NCBI GenBank assembly: GCA_029237695.1
Contig: JAQRGA010000059.1
Coordinates: 40,574-104,573, forward strand
DNA length: 64,000 nucleotides
Origin: Conchocele bisecta
Taxonomy: Eukaryota > Mollusca > Bivalvia > Lucinida > Thyasiridae
Direction of reading: 5' to 3'
Made by a program: the position numbers and the translations under genes. Position 1 is the first letter of the stretch, and the number at the start of each line of letters is the position of its first letter. The notes beneath the pieces were generated by a model that saw only the letters and a list, made by a program, of their open reading frames with translations, searched no databases and was not told the DNA's origin. Below, in pieces: positions 21,640 through 35,800 of this stretch.

Positions 21640-21800
21640 TTCAGTAGATTTTCACATTCAGTAGATATGTGCGCGTTTCTCCATTCATTGATTAGCTTCA
21701 AACTCACCCCCCGACCCCCGACCCCCCACCCCCCCCGCCCCCCCCCCCCCCCCCCCCCCATGGTCAAATAACTTTGAAATTTCACAATCAATAGATGCGT
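21640..21800. repeat. C-rich tract with a 22-base C run
   Basis: ACCCCCCGACCCCCGACC leads to an uninterrupted run of 22 C (21,738-21,759). Flanking AATAACTTTGAAAT-type sequence appears on both sides. The glycine-rich frame on the other strand is an artefact of the tract. Confidence 0.7.
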
Positions 21801-22802
21801 GCGCATTTATCCAACTTAATTCTTTACTTTAGTGTATGAGAGATTGGCTTGAAACTTCATGTGCTTATTTTTCATCATTGAACTTTTATTATTCCCAGCC
21901 CTACCCATGCTCCCCTGTGCCTAAGGTCAAGGTCAAACAATTATTCATTTTGGGATACATGCCTTGTATCTAATTGTGTCTAATTAATAGAATAGTCCGA
22001 AAATTATCACAGAAAACTCTGGACATTCCTGATCCTTAGACTTCGGGTTGAAAGGGCTAATGGGTAAAATTTGCGGAAAGCTTGACATAGTGATCACAAT
22101 GATCATGATGATGTCTCTATGAAAGATATTTACATTCAAATTTTATGTATGGGCAACAATCATACACTACCTTGCTATTTTCATTACTGACAAGTATAGA
22201 TCCTGATCAGTTGCAAAATTCATGCAGCTTTATAGTAATTATTCATCTGCATTGACATAGCCAACAGTGTAGACCCTGACCAGAAGTTAGGTAATGATCC
22301 AACTAATGGATCAACATATATGGCATGCGAAATTCGACTAAACTGTATGTCCAAAATTTATGTCCGTCACTCAAATGACACTGGATGGATATATCAATAT
22401 GAGGAAGCTATTGCATCATGATGAAGTTTGGTAATGATCTGAATATATATAACGGATCAAAAATTGTTTGACGCCGATGATGGCGCTAGAATTGTGACTG
22501 CTACGTATACATCTCACTTTCCCCTGTTGTGGGTGAGACAAGAATGGGGTTTTGGGCAACATTTTGGATAGTAATAATTAAAACAACACAACTGTCCCAC
22601 TTATATCTCACTGAACTTTCTTTAATAATAGCTGTCTTTAGAGACCATTTTTTTGTAAATGTCTACATCAATTGATAGTTCAAATGGTCATTTCAGTGAC
22701 ATCAAGAAATCATTGAATTTGAAACATATATATATTTAGCTGCACGTTTTCCGCTCTATTGGCAACAGGTTGCACTATATCGCTACACCACGCTACACAG
22801 TA
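21801..22802. other. No recognised feature
   Basis: AT-rich intronic or intergenic sequence. A weak GTATAGATCCTGATCAG match to the hairpin MITE family lies near 22,195. No exon or complete element was recognised. Confidence 0.4.
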
Positions 22803-24613
22803 ACAAGAAACGAGGCAAAGCCACGAAGGCCATGTTTTTTCCAAGCATAGACACTTGGATAACATAATTATACCCACTTTTTGTAGACTAGATGGCCGTG
22901 GCCTGCATGTCGCGCCTTGGGGCGAGGCATGGACACTAAAAAAATAGATATAGTAGATGGAAAAACTTTAACCAAAAAACTTTAACCGGACACACGGACG
23001 AACGGACGGACGTATGCCAAAATGCCGACGATATCGCGCTTTCCGCAAGCAGGTGTGACAATGATGATAAACACCCATGTGAAGTATCAAGTATTATTGG
23101 GTGAAGCAGTGCATTGCAGAGATAGTACACGAAAAAACTTTAACAAAAGAATATTCAAAGTAATATGAACTTGACATAGGGCACAGATCGCGCTTTCCGC
23201 AAGCAGGTGCGACAATGATGATAAACACCCATGTGAAGTATCAAGGTATTGGGTGAAGCAGTTGCAGAGATATAGTACACGAAAAAACTTTAACAAAAAA
23301 ATTCAAAGTAATTTGACCTTGACATTGGGCACAGGATCGCGCTTTCCGCAAACAGGTGCAACAATGATGATAAACACCCATGTGAAGTATCAAGGTATTG
23401 GGTGAAGCAGTTGCAGAGATATAGTACACAAAAAAACTTTAACAAAAAAATTCAAAGTAATTTGACCTTGACATTGGGCACAGGATCGCGCTTTCCGCAA
23501 GCAGGTGCGACTCATGATGATATACAACCCATGTGAAGTATCAAGGTATTGGGTGAAGCAGTTGCAGAGATATAGTACACGAAAAAACTTTAACAAAAAA
23601 ATTCAAAGTAATTTGACCTTGACATTGGGCACAGGATCGCGCTTTCCGCAAGCAGGTGCAACAATGATGATAAACACCCATGTGAAGTATCAAGGTATTG
23701 GGTGAAGCAGTTGCAGAGATATAGTACACGAAAAAACTTTCACAAAAAAATTCAAAGTAATTTGACCTTGACATTGGGCACAGGGGCCACACGGTTGGGT
23801 GTTAGAATGAAAATATGGATGATGATAAACACCCATGTGAAGTTTCAAGGTAATGGGCGAAGCAGTTGCAGAGATATAGTATAACGAAAAAGTTTTAAAA
23901 CCAAAAAACTTTAACCAGACGTACGTTAAAAAGTTAACGTTGAAAATGGCTAAGTCAATTACGTAGAAATAATAGGTGAAGGTAAAAAAAATGGTCACAT
24001 GTTGGATAGTTGTATGTGGTAGGCACCCCTTGGTTATGAAGCTGTGAAAGTTTGGTGGTCCTAGGTGGTACAGTACCAAAGAAATGGGACTTAAACACGA
24101 AAACTTAACATTGTAAACGCGAAAACTTAACATTGAAAATGGCTAAGTCGACTGCGCGGAAAAAATGGGTGAAGTTAAAAAAAAAAGTAACATGTTGGAT
24201 AGTGATATGTGGTGGGTATACCCCTTGATTATGAAGCTGTGAAAGTTTGGTGGTCCTACGTGGTACAGTACCAAAGAAATGGACTTAAACACGAAAACTT
24301 AACATTGTAAACGCGAAAACTTAACATTGAAAATGGCTAAGTCGACTACGCGGAAAAAATGGTCAAGTTAAACAAAAAGTAACATGTTGGATAGTGATAT
24401 GTGGTGGGCACCCCTTGATTATGAAGCTGTGAAAGTTTGGTGTCCTAGGTGGTACAGTAACAAATAAATGGACGGTCAAACACGAAAACTTAACATTGAT
24501 TGTGGACGCCGCCCGCCGCCCGCCCGACCGCCCACCCGCCCGCCCGCCGCCCGCCCGCCCGTGGCTTTCGCCAATCCAATAGCCTGGATTTTTTTTCAAA
24601 AAACCTGGCTAAA
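22803..24613 (+). mobile_element. Composite Helentron-like element, long version
   Basis: Same order as the 17.5-kb element: head AACAAGAAACGAGGCAAAGC, nested head CTAGATGGCCGTGGCCTGCA, then about five units of 149 bp (23,060-23,930; AATGATGATAAACACCCATG, TTGCAGAGATATAGTACACG, CAGGATCGCGCTTTCCGCAA), about three units of 193 bp (ATGGCTAAGTC), a CCGCCCGC tract and the end AAAAAACCTGGCTAAAA. The length gap to the short copy comes mainly from unit number. Confidence 0.78.
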
Positions 24614-25281
24614 ACAGTAACATGTTGGATAGTGATATGTGGTGGGCACCCCTTGATTTCATTTGGATAAATATGTATATCATAATAATATACACGTACA
24701 TTATAGTATTGGAGAATTGAGGTGAAAGCAAATACGCTTGTATAATACCTCTTCTCTAGGTATCTGATATCATACATATATCAGTGATTCTATATTTTAT
24801 GTACATATTGGTGCCATTTTTCTAGTTTCGATGTAGAACCAATAATTCATTAAACTGTGTTTATTCCATTGGGTGACAGTCCAGTTGTTACATTTATAAT
24901 AGTATAGCCAATTGTTCTCGTCATTTTTTTAATTTTATTTCCACTTCAAGGGATCAGGGGTCTCAGAAATGTCATTTCCGTTACGTACATTTACATGACG
25001 TAAATATAGCTTTACATTTACATTTATTTCTTTTCAACGGCATAAAACATAAAACTGAAGGGGCATCTATTTAGAAAAGTGTCAAGAATATGGTAAGCTA
25101 ATTGTATTAGTGTGAAACAGAGAAATTTAGTAGCAAGTCGTGGAATTTCTCATTTATGGTAACCCAACAACATGTATTTAATATGAATCAGTAAAGTTAA
25201 GCAAACGAAAATAGCTTGGCATGTAACAGAATGCCGTGTTTTATCACATGTACCAAACATCGCTATAAAGCTACATTTAAC
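24614..25281. other. No recognised feature
   Basis: AT-rich sequence, starting with a short ACATGTTGGATAGTGATATG remnant of the neighbouring units. No coding or terminal signal was seen. Confidence 0.4.
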
Positions 25282-25670
25282 TAGAAATGGACGCTTGTCG
25301 ACAAGCGCATGTGTATCCCCCTCCCCAGATACACAAGTAGTTTGAAAAAAGGGTGTTCGAGTTATGCTCCGGAGACAAAATCAGTGACGGAAAAACAAAG
25401 GGAGATAACTAAAGAATTAGTGATGCAAGAGTTGTCATTCTTGCGTGACACACCTTTAGGGTCGTGGTCTATGCATGTGTGAAGTTTCATGAAAATATTC
25501 CAAAGGGTGTTCGAGTTATGCTCCGGACACGAAATCAGTGCACGAAACAACAAAGGGAGATAACTAAGAAATTAATGACGCAAGAGTTGTCATTCTTACG
25601 TGCGACACACCTTTGGGTCGTCTTCTATGCATGTGTGAAGTTTAATAAACTAGAAAATGTGTTCATAGAA
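25282..25670 (+). mobile_element. Helentron-like head with two units
   Basis: The head is CTAGAAATGGACGCTTGTCG followed by GTGTATCCCCCTCCCC. Units of about 150 bp contain GGGAGATAACTAA, GCAAGAGTTGTCATTCTT and TCGAGTTATGCTCCGG. Relatives lie at 45.4, 53.85 and 58.3 kb. The 3' end that fits this head (CCGGGGGATACAATTA) is seen at 45,824-45,842. Confidence 0.65.
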
Positions 25671-25689
25671 CACGGATGTCCCACATATC

Positions 25690-26270
25690 GCTTTGATAAT
25701 AAATGAGGCCAAATTGCAAGTCAAAATTTTCTTTTACCTGAGCGTTAAAGTTTTTGAAGCACCAAGTATGTGACCATGACCCTGGGCTTGGCGGGGGCAG
25801 GACGAACGTGGATTTGGCACAGGGCGGTAGAGGACCATTAGAGCAATGCATATGTGAAATATGAAGCTGATCCGTGAAAGAAAACAGAAATTATAAGATA
25901 TTTGGCACAGGATTTGGCACAGGGCGGTAGAGGACCATTAGAGCAATGTGTATATGAAATATCAAGGAGATCGGTCGAATGATGAAGAAATTATGAGACA
26001 TTTACCCGAGTGTTAAAAGTTTTGTGACGGACGGACGGACGGACGGACGGGACGACGGGAGGACGGGACGCACGTTCCTACGAATGAATACTTGTTGGGT
26101 TTTTACTGTATAAAAATACCCAACAAGAGTACCCAACACTATCCTAACCCTACCCAATAAGATCCCTGTACGCTTACAACAAGTACCCATTCGTGTGTGC
26201 AGACGGACGGACGGACGGACGGACAAGGGTAACACTAAATGCCCCCTCCACTATCGTGGTGGGGCATACA
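25690..26270 (+). mobile_element. Helentron-like element with a MITE inside its GGAC microsatellite
   Basis: Two decayed core units lead to a (GGAC)n tract (26,025-26,068). An insertion of about 120 bp follows, then the (GGAC)n tract resumes (26,200-26,224) and the element ends with a hairpin-type terminus, ATGCCCCCTCC ... GTGGGGCATA. The insertion carries inverted ends, ACGAATGAATACTTGTTG and the complement of CAACAAGTACCCATTCGT. Confidence 0.7.
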
Positions 26271-26438
26271 AATATTCCAAAGGGTGTTCGAGTTATGCTC
26301 TGGATACAAAATCAGAGCACGAAACAACAAAGGGAGATAAGTAAACAAGAATTCCGCGGAATCAAATGCCTCGCCTTATCCAGCCTTGACCTGGAGCCTG
26401 GGCCCGAAAGCAATTTTCACTGGCCCGAACATATTATA

Positions 26439-26502
26439 CAATTATTGACTAGTGAGCCATAGAATATCCGATTATATTCTATGGCTCACTAGTCAATAAT
26501 TG
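26439..26502. repeat. Perfect 27-bp palindrome
   Basis: ATTGACTAGTGAGCCATAGA in the left arm (26,439-26,465) is mirrored without mismatch in the right arm (26,476-26,502), with a ten-base spacer. Confidence 0.85.
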
Positions 26503-26507
26503 TTTTA

Positions 26508-26947
26508 TTATATGATAATAGTCTGTATATAGCACTTACGACCTTATGCTACTAGACAAAAATTGAAAAAGAATTGAAAAAAAAAATGAAAAAAAGAAAT
26601 GGAAAAAAAAAGTTAAAAAATAATAATGCTCGCTACTGGAGCCCAGAATTTTTTTTAATAGTCCTATATTTATCTACATATATCTGCCCAGGTCCACATA
26701 ATGCCACAATATTTTCAACACAGTTTACGGAAATGTAATATACAAAAAAAATTAAAAAAAATAATGCTCGCTACTGGAGCCCAGAATTTTTGTTAATAGT
26801 CCTATATTTATCTACATATATCTGCACAGGTCCACATACTGCCACAATATTGTCAACACAGTTTACGGAAATGTAATAATGTACCTGTATAAATTACCTG
26901 TAATAAGTTAGTGGTCAGTTAAAAAATTGAAAAAGAATGTAAAAAAA
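26508..26947 (+). repeat. Duplicated host segment, left of the giant element
   Basis: Contains AGTCTGTATATAGCACTTAC, an A-rich GAAAAA tract, and two copies (26,628 and 26,762) of a block starting ATAATGCTCGCTACTGGAGC. The same blocks occur directly right of the giant element (41,950-42,390), in the same orientation. Confidence 0.75.
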
Positions 26948-28448
26948 ACTAGAAATGTGGCCTGTCGGCACAGGAATGCCCCCGCTGGCAGCCAAAGAAA
27001 ACGAGGCATATTTGATTATAAGCCATTTACCTGAGCGTTAAGGTTTTGAACGCACCAAGTCTGTGACCTTGACCCTGGGCTTAGTGGGGGCGGACGAATG
27101 TGGATTTGTCACAGGGCGGTAGAGGACCATTGGAGCAATGCGTTGTGAAATGTGAAGCAGATCCGAGCAAGGACAAATTATAACCATTTTAACTGAATGT
27201 TAAGTTTCAAACGCACAAGCTGTGACCTTACCTGTGCTTAGCGGGGGAGGACAAATGGATTTGCACAGGGCGGTTAGGACCTAGCCAATGTGTGTGTGAA
27301 ATGTGAGCAGATTCGAGCAAAGACACAGAAATTACAACCATTTACCCGAGCGTTAAGGTTTCAAACGCACCAAGTCTGTGACCTTGACCCTGTGCTTAGC
27401 GGGGGCAGGACAAATGTGGATTTGTCACAGGGCGGTAGAGGACCATTGGAGCAATGTGTGTGTGAAATGTGAAGCAGTTCGAGCAAAGACAGAAATTACA
27501 AGGCCTTTACCCGAGCGTTAAGGTTATAAACCGCCATCTGTGACCTTGACCCTGGGCTTAGCGGGGGCGGAACGAAGTTAATTTTGTACGGGCGGTAAGA
27601 ACATTGGAGCATGCGTGTGTGAAGTCAGATCCCAGCAAGGAAACAGAAATTAAATGCCATTTACCCACTTAAGGTTTCGAACGACCAAGTCTGTGACCTT
27701 GACCCTGGGTTACGGGGGCGGAACGAATGTGGATTTGTCACAGGGCGGTAGAAGACCATTGGAGCAATGCGTGTGTGAAATGTGAAGCAGATCCCAGCAA
27801 GGAAACAGAAATTATAAGCCATTTACCCAGCGTTAAGGTTTCGAACGCACCAAGTCTGTGACCTTGACCCTGGGCTTAGCGGGGGCGGAACGAATGTGGA
27901 TTTGTCACAGGGCGGTAGAAGACCATTGGAGCAATGCGTGTGTGAAATGTGAAGCAGATCCCAGCAAGGAAACAGATAAGCCATTTACCCAGCGTTAAGG
28001 TTTCGAACGCACCAAGTCTGTGACCTTGACCCTGGGCTTAGCGGGGGTGGGAGGAATGTGGATTTGTGACAGGGCGATAGAGGACCATTGGAGCAATGCG
28101 TGTGTGAAATGTGAAGCAGATCCGAGCAAGGAAACAGAAATTATAAGCCATTTACCCAGCGTTAAGGTTTCGAACGCACCAAGTCTGTGACCTTGACCCT
28201 GGGCTTAGCGGGGGCGGGACGAATGTGGATTTGTGACAGGGCGGTAGAGGACCATTGGAGCAATGCGTGTGTGAAATGTGAAGCAGATCCGAGCAAGGAA
28301 ACAGAAATTATAAGCCATTTACCCAGCGTTAAGGTTTCGAACGCACCAAGTCTGTGACCTTGACCCTGGGCTTAACGGGGGCGGGACGAATGTGGATTTG
28401 TCACAAGGAAACAGAAATTATAATCCATTTACCCAGCGTTAAGGTTTC

Positions 28449-28532
28449 GGGACGTACGTACGTACGTACGTACGTACGTACGGACGCCGGTAACACTATA
28501 TGCCCCCCTCACCATTCGGTGGCGGGGGCATA
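28449..28532 (+). repeat. First internal 3' terminus with (ACGT)n tract
   Basis: GTTTCGGGACGTACGTACGT continues to about eight ACGT repeats, then CACTATATGCCCCCCTCACC and GGCGGGGGCATAATAAGCC. The array resumes immediately in the core at TAAGCCATTTACC. Equivalent sites differ in repeat number (about 7-9) and in small interruptions. Confidence 0.8.
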
Positions 28533-31500
28533 ATAAGCCATTTACCCAGCGTTAAGGTTTCGAAACCACCAAGTCTGTTACCTTGACCCTGGGCTTAGCG
28601 GGGGCGGGACGAATGTGGATTTGTCACAGGGCGGTAGAGGACCAATGGAGCAATGCGTGTGTGAAATGTGAAGCAGATCCGAGCAAGGAAACAGAAATTA
28701 TAAGCCATTTACCCAGCGTTAAGGTTTAGAAAGCACCAAGTCTGTGACCTTGACCCTGGGCTTAGCGGGGGCGGGACGAATGTGGATTTGTCACAGGGCG
28801 GTAGAGGACCATTGGAGCAATGCTGTGTGAAATGTGAAGCAGATCCGAGCAACGGAAACAGAAATTATAAGCCATTTACCCAGCGTTAAGGTTTCGAAAG
28901 CACCAAGTCAATGACCTTGACCCTGGGCTTAGCGGGGGCGGGACGAATGTGGATTTGTCACAGGACGGTAGAGGACCAATGGAGCAATGCTGTGTGAAAT
29001 GTGAAGCAGATCCGAGCAAGGAAACAGAAATTATAAGCCATTTACCCAGCGTTAAGGTTTCGAAAGCACCAAGTCTGTGACCTTGACCCTGGGCTTAGCG
29101 GGGGCGGGACGAATGTGGATTTGTCACAGGGCGGTAGAGGACCAATGGAGCAATGCGTGTGTGAAATGTGAAGCAGATCCGAGCAAGGAAACAGAAATTA
29201 TAAGCCATTTACCCAGCGTTAAGGTTTCGAAAGCACCAAGTCTGTGACCTTGACCCTGGGCTTAGCGGGGGCGGAACGAATGTGGATTTGTCACAGGGCG
29301 GTAGAAGACCATTGGAGCAATGCGTGTGTGAAATGTGAAGCAGATCCCAGCAAGGAAACAGAAATTATAAGCCATTTACCCAGCGTTAAGGTTTCGAACG
29401 CACCAAGTCTGTGACCTTGACCCTGGGCTTAACGGGGGCGGGACGAATGTGGATTTGTCACAGGGCAGTAGAGGACCATTGGAGCAATGTGTGTGTGAAA
29501 TGTGAAGCAGAATGCGAACAAGGAAACAGAAATTATAATCCATTTACCCAGCGTTAAGGTTTCGGGACGTACGTACGTACGTACGTACGTACGTACGGAC
29601 GCCGGTAACACTATATGCCCCCCTCACCATTCGGTGGCGGGGGCATAATAAGCCATTTACCCAGCGTTAAGGTTTCGAAACCACCAAGTCTGTTACCTTG
29701 ACCCTGGGCTTAGCGCGGGGGGAGGGACGAATGTGGATTTGTCACAGGGCGGTAGAGGACCAATGGAGCAATGCGTGTGTGAAATGTGAAGCAGATCCGA
29801 GCAAGGAAACAGAAATTATAAGCCATTTACCCAGCGTTAAGGTTTAGAAAGCACCAAGTCTGTGACCTTGACCCTGGGCTTAGCGGGGGCGGGACGAATG
29901 TGGATTTGTCACAGGGCGGTAGAGGACCATTGGAGCAATGCGTGTGTGAAATGTGAAGCAGATCCGAGCAAGGAAACAGAAATTATAAGCCATTTACCCA
30001 GCGTTAAGGTTTCGAAAGCACCAAGTCTGTGACCTTGACCCTGGGCTTAGCGGGGGCGGACGAATGTGGATTTGTGACAGGGGCGGTAGAGGACCATTGG
30101 AGCAATGCGTGTGTGAAATGTGAAGCAGATCCGAGCAAGGAAACAGAAATTATAAGCCATTTACCCAGCGTTAAGGTTTCGAACGCACCAAGTCTGTGAC
30201 CTTGACCCTGGGCTTAGCGGGGGCGGGACGAATGTGAATTTGTGACAGGGCGGTAGAGGACCATTGGAGCAATGCGTGTGTGAAATGTGAAGCAGATCCG
30301 AGCAAGGAAACAGAAATTATAAGCCATTTACCCAGCGTTAAGGTTTCGAACGCACCAAGTCTGTGACCTTGACCCTGGGCTTAACGGGGGCGGGACGAAT
30401 GTGGATTTGTCACAGGGCAGTAGAGGACCATTGGAGCAATGCGTGTGTGAAATGTGAAGCAGATCCGAGCAAAGGAAACAGAAATTATAAGCCATTTACC
30501 CAGCGTTAAGGTTTCGAAAGCACCAAGTCTGTGACCTTGACCCTGGGCTTAGCGGGGGCGGGACGAATGTGGATTTGTGACAGGGCGGTAGAGGACCAAT
30601 GGAGCAATGCGTGTGTGAAATGTGAAGCAGATCCGAGCAAGGAAACAGAAATTATAAGCCATTTACCCAGCGTTAAGGTTTCGAACGCACCAAGTCTGTG
30701 ACCTTGACCCTGGGCTTAGCGGGGGCGGAACGAATGTGGATTTGTCACAGGGCGGTAGAAGACCATTGGAGCAATGCGTGTGTGAAATGTGAAGCAGATC
30801 CCAGCAAGGAAACAGAAATTATAAGCCATTTACCCAGCGTTAAGGTTTCGAACGCACCAAGTCTGTGACCTTGACCCTGGGCTTAGCGGGGGCGGAACGA
30901 AATGTGGATTTGTCACAGGGCGGTAGAAGACCATTGGAGCAATGCGTGTGTGAAATGTGAAGCAGATCCCAGCAAGGAAACAGAAATTATAAGCCATTTA
31001 CCCAGCGTTAAGGTTTCGAACGCACCAAGTCTGTGACCTTGACCCTGGGCTTAGCGGGGGCGGGACGAATGTGGATTTGTCACAGGGCGGTAGAGGATCA
31101 TTGGAGCAATGCGTGTGTGAAATGTGAAGCAGATCCGAGCAAGGAAACAGAAATTATAAGCCATTTACCCAGCGTTAAGGTTTCGAACGCACCAAGTCTG
31201 TGACCTTGACCCTGGGCTTAGCGGGGGTGGGAGGAATGTGGATTTATGACAGGGCGGTAGAGGACCATTGGAGCAATGCGTGTGTGAAATGTGAAGCAGA
31301 TCCGAGCAAGGAAACAGAAATTATAAGCCATTTACCTAACGTTCAGGTTTCGAACGCACCAAGTCTGTGACCTTGACCCTGGGCTTAGCGGGGGCGGGAC
31401 GAATGTGGATTTGTGACAGGACGGTAGAGGACCATTGGAGCAATGCGTGTGTGAAATGTGAAGCAGATCCGAGCAAGGAAACAGAAATTATAAGCCATTT

Positions 31501-32771
31501 ACCCAGCGTTAAGGTTTCGAACGCACCAAGTCTGTGACCTTGACCCTGGGCTTAACGGGGGCGGGACGAATGTGGATTTGTCACAGGGCAGTAGAGGACC
31601 ATTGGAGCAATGTGTGTGTGAAATGTGAAGCAGATGCGAACAAGGAAACAGAAATTATAATCCATTTACCCAGCGTTAAGGTTTCGGGACGTACGTACGT
31701 ACGTACGTACGTACGTACGTACGGACGCCGGTAACACTATATGCCCCCCTCACCATTCGGTGGCGGGGGCATAATAAGCCATTTACCCAGCGTTAAGGTT
31801 TCGAAACCACCAAGTCTGTTACCTTGACCCTGGGCTTAGCGGGGGCGGGACGAATGTGGATTTGTCACAGGGCGGTAGAGGACCAATGGAGCAATGCGTG
31901 TGTGAAATGTGAAGCAGATCCGAGCAAGGAAACAGAAATTATAAGCCATTTACCCAGCGTTAAGGTTTAGAAAGCACCAAGTCTGTGACCTTGACCCTGG
32001 GCTTAGCGGGGGCGGGACGAATGTGGATTTGTCACAGGGCGGTAGAGGACCATTGGAGCAATGCGTGTGTGAAAATGTGAAGCAGATCCGAGCAAGGAAA
32101 CAGAAATTATAAGCCATTTACCCAGCGTTAAGGTTTCGAAAGCACCAAGTCAATGACCTTGACCCTGGGCTTAGCGGGGGCGGGACGAATGTGGATTTGT
32201 CACAGGACGGTAGAGGACCAATGGAGCAATGCGTGTGTGAAATGTGAAGCAGATCCGAGCAAGGAAACAGAAATTATAAGCCATTTACCCAGCGTTAAGG
32301 TTTCGAAAGCACCAAGTCTGTGACCTTGACCCTGGGCTTAGCGGGGGCGGGACGAATGTGGATTTGTCACAGGGCGGTAGAGGACCAATGGAGCAATGCG
32401 TGTGTGAAATGTGAAGCAGATCCGAGCAAGGAAACAGAAATTATAAGCCATTTACCCAGCGTTAAGGTTCGAACGCACCAAGTCTGTGACCTTGACCCTG
32501 GGCTTAGCGGGGGCGGAACGAATGTGGATTTGTCACAGGGCGGTAGAAGACCATTGGAGCAATGCGTGTGTGAAATGTGAAGCAGATCCCAGCAAGGAAA
32601 CAGAAATTATAAGCCATTTACCCAGCGTTAAGGTTTCGAACGCACCAAGTCTGTGACCTTGACCCTGGGCTTAGCGGGGGCGGGACGAATGTGGATTTGT
32701 CACAGGGCGGTAGAGGACCATTGGAGCAATGCGTGTGTGAAATGAAGCAAGATCCGAGCAAGGAAACAGAA

Positions 32772-32835
32772 ATTACTATGAAATGGCCTGTCGGCACACG
32801 AATGCCCCTGGCAGCCAAAGAAAAGAAGGCATATT
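32772..32835 (+). repeat. Internal element head, copy 1
   Basis: GAAACAGAAATTACTATGAA followed by ATGGCCTGTCGGCACACGAA. It is a copy of the element's 5' head embedded in the array, joined to the core after AGAAATTA. The same join occurs at 35,880. Confidence 0.8.
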
Positions 32836-35800
32836 TGAATGTGGATTTGTCACAGGTTGGCAGAGGACCATTGGAGTAATGCGTGTGTGAAATGTGAAGC
32901 TGATCCGAGCAAGGAAACAGACATTATAAGCTATTTACCCGAGCTTTAAGGTTTCAAACCCACCAAGTCTGTGACCTTGACCCTGGGCTTAGCGGGGGCG
33001 GCACGAATGTGGATTTGTCACAGGGTGGCAGAGGACCATTGGAGCAATGCGTGTATGAAATGTGAAGCAGATCCGAGCAAGGAAACAGAAATTATAAGGC
33101 ATTTCTTACCCAGCATTAAGGTTTCGAACGCACCAAGTATGTGACCTTGACCCTGGGCTTGGCGGGGGCGGCACGAATGTGGATTTGTCACAGGGTGGCA
33201 GAGGACCATTGGAGCAATGCGTGTGTGAAATGTGAAGCAGATCCGAGCAAGGAAACAGAAATTATAAGGCATTTACCCAGCGTTAAGGTTTCGAACGCAC
33301 CAAGTCTGTGACCTACCCTGGGTTTGCCGGGGCGGCACGAATGTGGATTTGTCACAGGGTGGCAGAGGACCATTGGAGCAATGTGTGTGTGAAATATGAA
33401 GCAGATCTGAGCAAGGAAACAGAAATTATAAGGGATGTACTCAGCATTAAGGTTTCGAACGCACCAAGTCTGTGACCTTGACCATGGCTTAGCGGGGCGG
33501 CACTAATGTGGATTTGTCACCGGGTGGCAGAGGACCATTGGAGCAATGCGTGTGTGAAATGTGAAGCAGATCCGAGCTAGGAAACAGAAATTATAAGCCA
33601 TTTACCCAGCGTTAAGGTTTCGAACGCACCAAGTCTGTGACCTTGACCTGGGCTTAGCTGGGGGGCGGGACGAATGTGGATTTGTCACAGGGCGGTAGAG
33701 GATCATTGGAGCAATGCGTGTGTGAAATGTGAAGCAGATCCGAGCAAGGAAACAGAAATTATAAGCAATTTACCCAGCGTTAAGGTTTCAAAAGCACCAA
33801 GTCTGTGACCTTGACCCTGGGCTTAGCGGGGGCGGGACGAATGAGGATTTGTCACAGGGCGGTAGAGGACGATTGGAGCAATGCGTGTGTGAAATGTGAA
33901 GCAGATCCGAGCAAGGAAACAGAAATTATAAGCCATTTACCCAGCGTTAAGGTTTTGAACGCACCAAGTCTGTGACCTTGACCCTGGGCTTAGCGGGGGC
34001 GGAACGAAATGTGGATTTGTCACAGGGCGGTAGAAGACCATTGGAGCAATGCGTGTGTGAAATGTGAAGCAGATCCCAGCAAGGAAACAGAAATTATAAG
34101 CCATTTACCCAGCGTTAAGGTTTCGAACGCACCAAGTCTGTGACCTTGACCCTGGGCTTAGCGGGGGCGGGACGAATGTGGATTTGTCACAGGGCGGTAG
34201 AGGATCATTGGAGCAATGCGTGTGTGAAATGTGAAGCAGATCCGAGCAAGGAAACAGAAATTATAAGCCATTTACCCAGCGTTAAGGTTTCGAACGCACC
34301 AAGTCTGTGACCTTGACCCTGGGCTTAGCGGGGGTGGAGGAAATGTGGATTATGACAGGGCGGTAGAGGACCATTGGAGCAATGCGTTGTGTGAAATGTG
34401 AAGCAGATCCGAGCAAGGAAACAGAAATTATAAGCCATTTACCTAACGTCAGGTTTCGAACGCACCAAGTCTGTGACCTTGACCTGGGCTTAGCGGGCGG
34501 GACGAATGTGGATTTGTGACAGGACGGTAGAGGACCATTGGAGCAATGCGTGTGTGAAATGTGAAGCAGATCCGAGCAAGGAAACAGAAATTATAAGCCA
34601 TTTACCCAGCGTTAAGGTTTCGAACGCACCAAGTCTGTGACCTTGACCCTGGGCTTAACGGGGGCGGGACGAATGTGGATTTGTCACAGGGCAGTAGAGG
34701 ACCATTGGAGCAATGTGTGTGTGAAATGTGAAGCAGATGCGAACAAGGAAACAGAAATATAATCCATTTACCCAGCGTTAAGGTTTCGGGACGTACGTAC
34801 GTACGTACGTACGTACGTACGTACGTACGGACGCCGGTAACACTATATGCCCCCCTCACCATTCGGTGGCGGGGGCATAATAAGCCATTTACCCAGCGTT
34901 AAGGTTTCGAAACCACCAAGTCTGTTACCTTGACCCTGGGCTTAGCGGGGGCGGGACGAATGTGGATTTGTCACAGGGCGGTAGAGGACCAATGGAGCAA
35001 TGCGTGTGTGAAATGTGAAGCAGATCCGAGCAAGGAAACAGAAATTATAAGCCATTTACCCAGCGTTAAGGTTTAGAAAGCACCAAGTCTGTGACCTTGA
35101 CCCTGGGCTTAGCGGGGGCGGGACGAATGTGGATTTGTCACAGGGCGGTAGAGGACCATTGGAGCAATGCGTGTGTGAAATGTGAAGCAGATCCGAGCAA
35201 GGAAACAGAAATTATAAGCCATTTACCCAGCGTTAAGGTTTCGAAAGCACCAAGTCAATGACCTTGACCCTGGGCTTAGCGGGGGCGGGACGAATGTGGA
35301 TTTGTCACAGGACGGTAGAGGACCAATGGAGCAATGCGTGTGTGAAATGTGAAGCAGATCCGAGCAAGGAAACAGAAATTATAAGCCATTTACCCAGCGT
35401 TAAGGTTTCGAAAAGCACCAAGTCTGTGACCTTGACCCTGGGCTTAGCGCGGGACGAATGATGGATTTGTCACAGGGCGGTAGAGGACCAATGGAGCAAT
35501 GCGTGTGTGAAATGTGAAGCAGATCCGAGCAAGGAAACAGAAATTATAAGCCATTTACCCAGCGTTAAGGTTTCGAACGCACCAAGTCTGTGACCTTGAC
35601 CCTGGGCTTAGCGGGGGCGGAACGAATGTGGATTTGTCACAGGGCGGTAGAAGACCATTGGAGCAATGCGTGTGTGAAATGTGAAGCAGATCCCAGCAAG
35701 GAAACAGAAATTATAAGCCATTTACCCAGCGTTAAGGTTTCGAATGCACCAAGTCTGTGACCTTGACCCTGGGCTTAGCGGGGGCGGGACGAATGTGGAT

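Noticed and set aside
21621..21806. Glycine-rich minus-strand frame
   Set aside because: It is the complement of the C-rich tract and its 22-base C run.
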